Origin: Clostridiales bacterium Firm_08
GTDB lineage: Bacteria; Bacillota; Clostridia; Oscillospirales; QAKW01
Assembly: GCA_001604045.1 (NCBI GenBank)
Contig: LVAN01000013.1
Span: 1-64,000 of the forward strand
Direction of reading: 5' to 3'
DNA: 64,000 nucleotides
A program made the position numbers and the translations under genes. Shown here one piece after another: positions 58,301-64,000 of this stretch. The stretch's first letter is position 1; the number at the start of each line of letters is the position of its first letter. The notes beneath the pieces are model-generated. The model saw only the letters and a list, made by a program, of their open reading frames with translations, was not told where the DNA came from and did no database searches.

Positions 58301-59087
58301 AGACCCAGTTCTTAAAGGTATAGCCCTTTTTGGACGGGGCGGCGGGAGCCGTGATCTCGTTTGTCACATAGTCAAGTTCTTCCACGTGATACAGAGCGCC
58401 GGTCTCCGCGTCCTTGAAGTAGACAAGGCCGCCGTCCGTATCGGCGAACAGCGGGGAGTACTCTTTCGCCGAATCCGGGCAGATCACCGCGCCTTCCGCA
58501 TAAAGCAGACCCGTGTCAAGGTCTTCCCACGCGACAAAGGTCTGACCCGCCGGGGTGACGCCGTTGAACACGGGAAGCGTGAACGTGTTGGTGTACTTGA
58601 TGTAGCTGATACTCTGCGTGGCGTTGTTGATGATCACCCGGTAAAAGGTGTCATACACCGCGCCGTCAACGGTCGCAGTCCCCAGGGAGTACCCGGAGTA
58701 GAACGAAAAGTCGAAAGAGGCAGAGCTCGGAGTGGCAACATTGTAGCCAGCGGCAAGAGAAGTGCCGGAGTAAAATCCCACGGTACTCTTCCACTGACGG
58801 AACTCGTAACGCTCCGAATGGTCGATCTTCTCAAAACTTGCCGGGGCAGTAATACTGCCGTTGTGAAGATCAGAGGCTGAATAGTATGAATGGGAATACT
58901 GGGTGGACTCTATGACTTCCGCGGTCGAATCGGTACCGTTCGTATTCGCGGCGGTGGCTTTATAGGCCTTGATAAGCCCATTGGTGGCCGCGAACGAAGT
59001 GATATCCAAAACCGCGAGCATAGAGAGGACCATGACAAGCGTCAGCACAAATGACAGCAGACGCCTGCCGAGTTTTGAAGTCTTCAT
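52314..59087 (-). CDS. Very large (~2258 aa) secreted repeat protein with InlB-B/Flg_new-like and TMPAxxVxI repeats and C-terminal SLH domains
   Basis: Signal peptide MKTSKLGRRLLSFVLTLVMVLSMLAVLDITSFAA; ~14 YxFxMPAxxVxI units; SLH motifs (DVRDDEWFYAAINFVSDRGYFQGYG). Confidence 0.88.
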   Translation of the reverse strand: MKTSKLGRRLLSFVLTLVMVLSMLAVLDITSFAATNGLIKAYKATAANTNGTDSTAEVIESTQYSHSYYSASDLHNGSITAPASFEKIDHSERYEFRQWKSTVGFYSGTSLAAGYNVATPSSASFDFSFYSGYSLGTATVDGAVYDTFYRVIINNATQSISYIKYTNTFTLPVFNGVTPAGQTFVAWEDLDTGLLYAEGAVICPDSAKEYSPLFADTDGGLVYFKDAETGALYHVEELDYVTNEITAPAAPSKKGYTFKNWVCGAETAAPGDVLTGVAGKTYTAAWEARTYKIDESVPANADIQFSSPEIVNSYAPFGAAIKFKVTVQNGAKLTALTVEGQEDGQFIAYNYDEATGLYSFPMPAQNVLVRVKTEYNKYLAYFKDPMTNQIFDVKLVDPNTSTLVTADVPVKAGYTFDYWYRGTDDNYPANTPVVVTANTDYTFYAHWTTNTYNVSAVAGGSSVIYGYQTNPEFGAVVTFKVDDTNPNEEVLGVTVEGTTGSGYYAYSYDSATGTYSFTMPAEDVVIRTTTKIPGFFVYFKDYSTAQIYDVKYFDPEVDTLIAPPAPVKEGFTFAYWYRDVAEYDAGAVITGISSANNTYYAKWVPNLYSIDITSQVGGDAFVNISSTYETYNNLVSFRVGDSNANENIIGVEVVGTEHNGYYAYHYDETTGIYTFKMPAEDVIIRVNTSIDEYAVVFLDENNDYYATKVVLRGNKLGTDMPLDPFKNGYTFDKWIVSGETGGYELTAATPIFSNLVVKATYIGNEFNLYKADDCDDELEYLYVRSSIQDKDLTDSVTPHVAAKAGDKVHLDIAPTPTYNITGVAIRKYGSDEYVVAPTLIRKYKDASNNDCYTFAFEMPISDVEIAVYVAPNAYVVNVAENEDADGTYRINGVDTTNLAVKQGGQAVIDILPEKGYYVKDVTSYYFDENNNVAHPAATLTDNPDGSWTYQFPMVSSDVFVTIEYAPFVYSVNVTDSNDDSYHPVWDDTLNYIAEENLDPAKTAKGLVTLFDSSDNLITDWVMLEPSRSCVLPRNITDAVIGDEIRFKVDENIGYDLASVTVTYADGTKTCPTTLKDSIYYFTMPNDSVVIRAYFVEETYKIAKITDSEENNTDAEFEIMGEVNINGLREKEVSADYKELVTVTATPKAGYFVESISYTLKDGTNKDGETVVDFSNGANYAGTQITDGADTVRSIQFNMPACDVDVSVTYGKIRYTVETEVTSGDTTGTITVAPVNTYTDQVVCTLEPQYGYVLDSFKIENVATGKVIPSVASRINQTYGADYTFDMPASKVKITAKFVKDAYTVTYLDTNNAYIGSESIKYKEHPTLYPDVVSVPNGYHFVGWVSADTDPQVTAPSLSTDDFVIVKNTVITAVYEKDQTEVIFAATTHGYVAPADSAETTAAGAVSINKKYQDTVTYSIVPDEGYIIDEIKVIGVHKDLDKNINIEYTYSEADGTYSFIIPALGKAASDAVSTSPVDVIVTFKKDTFALTKDVIGENGTVEVNGKVSTDDTYTYEYLDTVTITATPDKGYFVKSIVATMVDPSATSTEDATHKYTYTGTVPANDVYGTVESISFPMPATDMTYSVTYEKCNFTITSIVASGAATGTLEAPTLQQIDDQITFTITPTYGYIVETLSVVDNSGNVVFDTKDIDRTYGGTYKFVMPASPVTITVNYVKDAYEVVYKDAENSVLFTEAIKFMENATLNTTPVAAPSGYHFVGWISADTDPQVTAASLTPTDFVVWQPTVIEAVYEVDNTKVVFNKTTNGCAYNDEIAINTTKTAAQSHVYQYGDVINFTALPDEGYTVYEVKVTSKAADGVAVNFVPVEKTETGYSFVIPEIHKADIFAANTDDLTVDVIFCKDEYVLSLKSGYKNGTVEVNGAVNTDTSYTYDYLQLVTITATPDKGYYVKSIVATMDAPVNTTEDAANGYTYTFAGDKPAVGTNGAAQTISFPMPATDMKYAIVFEKCDYKVTTVSKATTAGNHGSVTVNKATAQVGDIVEVTADPDDGYAFSKIAVVDAAGNALPVAFRSQNLNYVTKYTFTMPASNAKVTVTFKQVASREYIDVRDDEWFYAAINFVSDRGYFQGYGASEEIFGVNDKMTRQDFVLVIAKMNGADLSAYKNVDSQFVDVVKGSYYAPAVAWAVDNGIIYGYKDGSGRFGVNDPITRQDIVAIIYRYAQFMNYNTTMTADAVKIKNMRYKKFRDLDQLSPYAEKAMAWAVGYGVLKGTSKTTLSPVKTITRSEVAQMIKNLYDHNIAR

Positions 59088-59286
59088 ATAACTTCCCTCC
59101 TTAAAAATATGTGGTCCGCCCGACGGACCGGGATCTATATAACCGGCGGGAAACGATCTGTTGCCGCGACCGTCCCGCCTATCATATACAAACGGCATAC
59201 TGCACTTTTAGCGCAAAAACCATTATATATTATATAGAATTAGTCAACTTAAGTCAATACCTAAGGAGGAAAAAATCAGTTTTTGT

Positions 59287-61053
59287 TCAGTTCCAAAAAT
59301 TGCCGCTGATCGTCTCGTCCAGCACGAACGCCGTGTCGGACGACCAGGCCTGCAGCAGCGAGCCGTCGTCGCAGTAAGGCGAAAAATACTCGATGGGCGT
59401 GTAGTTCCCCTTTTTCAAATTATAGTCAAACCAGCCGGTCAGCAGATATTTGTATTCCATGCCGAATTTGCGCTTGGCGTAGGCGTACATCGCCGTGAGA
59501 TAGGGCCAGTTCGCGCCGTTGTGGTAGTTGTAGGGCTGGCTGGATCTGTGGGACGCGCCGTCGGGATTTGAGTAGAACGGATAGACCGACATACAGCCGA
59601 ACGGTTCGGGGGTGCCGTTGTTTTGCGTTTCGAGAAGCCGTTCCATCGCGGCGAGCATCCGCCGGGCGCGGCCGTCGTCGGCGATGCCGAATATCGCCGC
59701 GAACACCGTGTCGACGGACAGATTGGTCTCGGTGTAGTCCTCGTTTTTGAAGTTTACATAATATCCGAGATCATCGTCCCACAGGATATCGTTGATCGCC
59801 TTTTTGACTTTCTTGAAACGGCGATCATACTCTTTGTAACGGCCGTCGCCTTTCAGGCGGCAGACGCCCGCGGCGGAGTACAGCGCCCGCGCGTACAGCA
59901 GTTCATCATAGGTGACGTAGCCGTAGCGGTTGACTTCATCCGCCCAGTCGCGTTTGTTATATCTGCCGTCTTTATAGATGAGACCGGTTTTGTCCGCGTG
60001 TGTCGCCAGCGCTTCCAGCGCCATGACCGCTTTTTCGAAAACGGTGGCGTCGCCGAGGGAGACGTCTGTTACGGAAAGATCGCCGGTAAAGTTTACATAA
60101 TCATACAGCATCATCGCGAGGAAAGACGGGCTGTCATAGTGGTCCCCCCAAAACGCCGATCCGTCAAATTTGATCGCCGACGGGCAGGTGCCGTCCTCTC
60201 TGATCCCGCTTGCCAGCGTCAGGATCTGCGCGCGCACTTTGTCGGTGTGACCGGCGTACATCGCCAGCACCGTGAAATAGGCATCACGATAATAGGTGCG
60301 GACCGGCGAGAGATAATCGCACCCCGCCATAAAGCCTTTGAAGCCGTCAAGTTCTTTGTAGTTTTCCAGCGCGCAGTAGCAAGAGGAGTAAAACAGCGCC
60401 TTTTCCCGCTCATCAAGCCCCGCCGGCAGACGGATGGCGGCAAACTCGTCGCCGAGTTCCCTCGCGTAAGCGTCAAAGTTATCGACGCATTGCTCCGCCG
60501 GAACGGTCTCTTTACCGTAGATCAGCACTGTGTTCCGGCAGGGATCGGCCGCCGTCAGCGTAAAGGCGACCGTCGCGTTTTCGTCGATATAATCGAACGG
60601 TTTGTCGGCGGCGAAAGCCTTTTTGCCGTCCCGCAGCGCTCCGCCTTCCGGCAAGCGGCCTTTGAAGTGATAACCGACAAGCCGCATTTCAAGCGCGTCA
60701 GCCGCGTGTCCCGTGATGAGACGATAGGAGGCAAAGATCCCGTTTACGTCTTTCGCGAGAAAAAGGGAGATCTCTAAAAAAGCCCCCTCAAGGTCGATTT
60801 TTACCGTCTGTTTTCTGCCGAGCATGGTGACCGACTTTTCGGTCAGAACGTCCATCGTCTTGCCGTTATAGGAATAGTTGATAAACTTTTTGCGGGCAAA
60901 ATCCGGGCACGGCTCATTGGCCGGCAGGTAGCGCGAAAATGTCCCGCACCCGTTGAACGTGGCGCCGAACACTGTATTGGAGACGTCGTAGGCCGCTTTC
61001 TCAAAAAGCTTGCCGGCCGCCACGATGGCGCCGTTTTCAAACCCGTACCGCAT
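59287..61053 (-). CDS. Predicted (alpha/alpha)6-barrel glycoside hydrolase-like protein
   Basis: YYRDAYFTVLAMYAG, GTCPSAIKFDG, DWADEVNRYGYVTYDELLYARAL, YNYHNGANWPYLTAMYAY; family not assignable by eye. Confidence 0.7.
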   Translation of the reverse strand: MRYGFENGAIVAAGKLFEKAAYDVSNTVFGATFNGCGTFSRYLPANEPCPDFARKKFINYSYNGKTMDVLTEKSVTMLGRKQTVKIDLEGAFLEISLFLAKDVNGIFASYRLITGHAADALEMRLVGYHFKGRLPEGGALRDGKKAFAADKPFDYIDENATVAFTLTAADPCRNTVLIYGKETVPAEQCVDNFDAYARELGDEFAAIRLPAGLDEREKALFYSSCYCALENYKELDGFKGFMAGCDYLSPVRTYYRDAYFTVLAMYAGHTDKVRAQILTLASGIREDGTCPSAIKFDGSAFWGDHYDSPSFLAMMLYDYVNFTGDLSVTDVSLGDATVFEKAVMALEALATHADKTGLIYKDGRYNKRDWADEVNRYGYVTYDELLYARALYSAAGVCRLKGDGRYKEYDRRFKKVKKAINDILWDDDLGYYVNFKNEDYTETNLSVDTVFAAIFGIADDGRARRMLAAMERLLETQNNGTPEPFGCMSVYPFYSNPDGASHRSSQPYNYHNGANWPYLTAMYAYAKRKFGMEYKYLLTGWFDYNLKKGNYTPIEYFSPYCDDGSLLQAWSSDTAFVLDETISGNFWN

Positions 61054-61138
61054 AACAGCCCCTCCCTTTTTTGATGGAGATTTACAAGCAAAGTGTATCA
61101 CGTTCTCCCGAAAAGTCAAGCGCCCGGAATAAGAAAAA

Positions 61139-61157
61139 CCACCGGCACAGCCGGTGG
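61139..61157. repeat. Hairpin CCACCGGC-aca-GCCGGTGG in intergenic region
   Basis: Direct reading; on minus strand followed by a T-rich tract. Confidence 0.6.
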
Positions 61158-61392
61158 TATCCAAAAGCCTTAGCGATGAGTGGCGGCGAATTCCTAAAAC
61201 TCCATATGGCACCTTCGCTTTTATCAAAGTGAAGTCTCGGAAATTCGACTTGATTTGGATTTAAAAATGAAAACCGGTGTTGTGCAATGCGTATTGTATA
61301 GACTGAAATTGTAAAATTGGTACTATCAATTCTTCAAAAACTATGCTACAATTAAACAGTAATTACAAAAAACAGTCGGAGGAAAAAACCGT

Positions 61393-61959
61393 ATGCTTAC
61401 GATCGAAAGAGCGAAAGAACTGAACGATTCACAAGTGACCGAACACCATCTGATCCTGCACGCGAAAAACGTGATGTACGCGATGGGCGCGATGGCGGAT
61501 CACTTCGGAGAGGATCGGGAACACTGGATGGCGGTCGCCTATTTACACGACTACGACTATGAAAAGTATCCCGACGAGCACCTGCGACATACTGAAAAAG
61601 AACTGCTCGCGGAGGGCGTCGATCCCGCCGACGTGCGCGCGATCCTCAGCCACGGCTACGGCATTTGTACCGACGTCGCGCCCGAAACAAACCTGGAAAA
61701 GAGTCTGTTCACCGTGGATGAACTGACCGGCATCATCCAGGCGTGCGCCCGTATGCGACCGCTGGGGATCACCGATCTGGAAGTCAAAAGTTTTATGAAA
61801 AAGTTCAAGGATAAAAAGTTCGCCGCCAAATGTGACCGGGAACTGATCCGGCGCGGCTGCGAGATGCTCGGTATGGATGTCGCCGCCGTCGCGGCGATCT
61901 GCATTGAAGGTATGAAACCATACGCCGAAGACATAGAACTGCTCGGCACTCAGGCATAA
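61393..61959 (+). CDS. HD-domain protein
   Basis: LILHAKNVMYAMGAMADHF..WMAVAYLHDYDYEKYPDEH..H..E, AILSHGYG. Confidence 0.8.
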   Translation: MLTIERAKELNDSQVTEHHLILHAKNVMYAMGAMADHFGEDREHWMAVAYLHDYDYEKYPDEHLRHTEKELLAEGVDPADVRAILSHGYGICTDVAPETNLEKSLFTVDELTGIIQACARMRPLGITDLEVKSFMKKFKDKKFAAKCDRELIRRGCEMLGMDVAAVAAICIEGMKPYAEDIELLGTQA

Positions 61960-62021
61960 TTTGGCCATTCACAGTACCCGCAAAAGATCAGGGTTTTCTT
62001 TGAAAGGCGAGGGAAAAAGAT

Positions 62022-62156
62022 ATGAAACCATACAAAAAAGAGGCAAATGAGCGGTGGGGAAAAACCGAGGCATGGAGCGAATACGAGAAAAAGGCGTCCT
62101 CACACTCATCAGCAGAGCGGAAAACCGCAACGGACGGCCTGACGGCGATCTACTGA
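62022..62156 (+). pseudogene. Truncated TipAS-like (MerR-family effector domain) remnant
   Basis: 44-aa ORF MKPYKKEANERWGKTEAWSEYEKKASSHSSAERKTATDGLTAIY resembles YKEEAKERWG.T.A..EY of TipAS domains; no HTH. Confidence 0.5.
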
Positions 62157-62375
62157 TGAGAATGGGCGATAACATGGCGATGGATATGGATACCGGTGAT
62201 ATTCACATCATATCATCGTGGTCCAACGATGACGAAGTCGGCAAAAACATTGCCGCATCGTATGAAGACAAGAAATAATCGAATGGCAAGTAGTGCTGCG
62301 CACTCGCAGACTCGAAATTAGAATTAGACTGATACCCTGTGGGTTCGATTAAATAAAATAAGCGAGGGAGAAAAA

Positions 62376-64000
62376 ATGATAAGAGCAGATATTATTTCTA
62401 CAATTGGACGCGATTGCCTTACAAGCAATATAGAAAACGATGAATTCAGTTATCCGAAGGCATATTCTCAAGCGTCGCTTACATTTACGCCCATAAGGAA
62501 TAGATCTGGACGCGCATTTGAAAAGCTTGACATCAGATTTGTTAATGATAATGTGACTGTTTTGGTTGAAACAAAACAAAACTTTCATACAGGGCTTGAC
62601 GATGCGAAAGAACAACTGTCTGCCTATGTGGAATATGAAAAAGCGTTAACCGGCAATAGAATCATTGCCATTTTAGCCAACACGACTAACGACGATGTTA
62701 TGGTGTGGCGCGGTGTCGTATCGGATGGGGATTTTATGCCCAAGGAAACCGCATTGAGAACTATAAATGAGTATGTGGATTTCTACACTTCGAAAATCAA
62801 CGATAAAGAAAAGGTGATGCAAAACACCTATAAGCTGAACGAGCTGCTTCATCGTCATAGTATTCCAGAAAAACTGCGCAGTCAATTTGTAGGTACTTGT
62901 CTTCTTGCACTCAAAAATGGTCTCGACTACTCTACACCTACACTTACTCCCGCACAGATCAGAACGAGAATTAAAGAAGTCCTTGAAAGTCTGCTCAATT
63001 CAGACATTAACAAAGCGGAAAAACTCGCATTGCTTAACAGAAACGTATTAGACGATCAATATGTGCGCCAGATGAATATCGCCGCTTTTAGAGAAATTCT
63101 GACATTTATTGAGACAAACATACTCCCGTTTATCAACGATAAAAGCACGTCCGGTCAAGATTTACTGAACCTGTTCTTCGTTACATTCAACAAGTACGTT
63201 GGAAAGTCAGACAAAAACCAAGCGTTTACACCAGACCACATCACCGATTTTATGGCTAAGGTTGTAGGCGTTAATAAACGATCGGTCGTCCTCGATCCAT
63301 GTTGCGGCAGCGGTTCGTTCTTGGTGCGTGCAATGACGCAAGCTCTGGATGATTGTGCTACTGCCGCCGAGCAAGAAAAGGTGAAAAAGAAGCAAATATT
63401 CGGTATTGAATTTGATGAGAATATATACGGTCTTGCCACAACAAATATGCTGATCCATTCAGATGGTAATTCAAATATTCGGCGCGGCAGTTGTTTTGCT
63501 CTTGCGGACTGGATAAAAGAGGCAAAGCCGAATGCTGTACTAATGAATCCGCCGTATAACGGGCAAAGAATTCACTTGCCTGAAAAGTATGTAAAAACTT
63601 GGCCAAAAGACAAAAAAGAAGATCCTTCTAAAGGTTTCTATTTTGTCAAATACATAGCAGAGCTTCTAAACTCCGAGAACATTACAGCCACGCTTGCAGT
63701 TCTTCTTCCGGTAGCGTGTGCAATAGGGACAAGCGGAGAAATAGCCAGAATTAAGGAAGAAATTTTGAAAGAAAACACTCTGAAGGCGGTGTTTACGCTA
63801 CCGAATGAAATATTCTATCCCGGTGCAAGCGCATCTGCTTGTTGTATGGTGTTCGAAATAGGGAAAAAGCACGAAGACAATCCGTTTACGTTCTTTGGAT
63901 ATTATAAAGATGACGGCTTCAAAAAGAAAAAGAATCTTGGCCGTGTGGAACAGATTGACATAGACACAGGCAAAAGCAGATGGATAGAAATTGAGCAAAA
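62376..64000 (+). CDS. N-6 adenine DNA methylase (HsdM/type IIG-like), N-terminal PD-(D/E)xK-like motif; runs off right edge
   Basis: Open frame from ATG 62376 to window end; VVLDPCCGSGSFLVRAM (motif I), LMNPPYNG (motif IV); KLDIRFVNDNVTVLVETKQNF near N-terminus; not in ORF track because no stop inside window. Confidence 0.88.
   Translation, partial: MIRADIISTIGRDCLTSNIENDEFSYPKAYSQASLTFTPIRNRSGRAFEKLDIRFVNDNVTVLVETKQNFHTGLDDAKEQLSAYVEYEKALTGNRIIAILANTTNDDVMVWRGVVSDGDFMPKETALRTINEYVDFYTSKINDKEKVMQNTYKLNELLHRHSIPEKLRSQFVGTCLLALKNGLDYSTPTLTPAQIRTRIKEVLESLLNSDINKAEKLALLNRNVLDDQYVRQMNIAAFREILTFIETNILPFINDKSTSGQDLLNLFFVTFNKYVGKSDKNQAFTPDHITDFMAKVVGVNKRSVVLDPCCGSGSFLVRAMTQALDDCATAAEQEKVKKKQIFGIEFDENIYGLATTNMLIHSDGNSNIRRGSCFALADWIKEAKPNAVLMNPPYNGQRIHLPEKYVKTWPKDKKEDPSKGFYFVKYIAELLNSENITATLAVLLPVACAIGTSGEIARIKEEILKENTLKAVFTLPNEIFYPGASASACCMVFEIGKKHEDNPFTFFGYYKDDGFKKKKNLGRVEQIDIDTGKSRWIEIEQ

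Noticed and set aside
52278-58880. 2200-aa plus-strand ORF opposite the giant repeat protein
   Set aside because: Mirror of the minus-strand gene produced by biased codon usage (GTC/GAC-rich); the minus frame has a signal peptide, repeats and SLH domains while the plus translation is low-complexity Val/Asp/Arg/Gly without domain motifs.

Overview
The window looks like a chromosomal segment of a GC-rich Firmicutes/Clostridia-type bacterium. It is mostly ordinary housekeeping sequence. Main blocks, left to right: (i) two parS palindromes beside a Noc/ParB-family gene; (ii) a sugar kinase/PHP phosphatase pair, a ZnuA-like metal-binding lipoprotein, feoAB and a split chromate transporter; (iii) a near-complete purine operon purE-C-F-M-N-O-H'(AICARFT only)-D-L behind a consensus promoter, a ZTP/pfl-type riboswitch and a terminator; (iv) mtnN, recA-recX-rimO-pgsA-cysE-cysS; (v) a 1715-aa SLH surface protein; (vi) SDR, PP2C-like and CE2/SGNH-like genes, pnp and rpsO; (vii) two tandem RCC1-repeat membrane proteins and a YhaN/YhaO (SbcCD-like) pair; (viii) a lipoprotein/response regulator/histidine kinase operon, PAP2, HAD, trxB-trxA-gpx and tRNA-Val(GAC); (ix) a ~2258-aa repeat/SLH surface protein, a glycosidase-like gene and an HD-domain gene; (x) a visibly AT-richer right edge with a truncated DNA methylase that carries an N-terminal PD-(D/E)xK-like motif. 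The least explained signals are non-coding. They are a ~330-bp nested hairpin element with two identical 34-bp palindromes exactly 300 bp apart (49089-49422), a 27-bp palindromic core shared between ~31.94 kb and ~49.13 kb, and a mosaic of small hairpins joined by GTGATATT/AATATCAC linkers after tRNA-Val (51457-51716). Among proteins, the most notable are a PurF homologue without the N-terminal catalytic Cys, and the two large repeat-rich surface proteins. All calls come from reading sequence and motifs; no database search was run.
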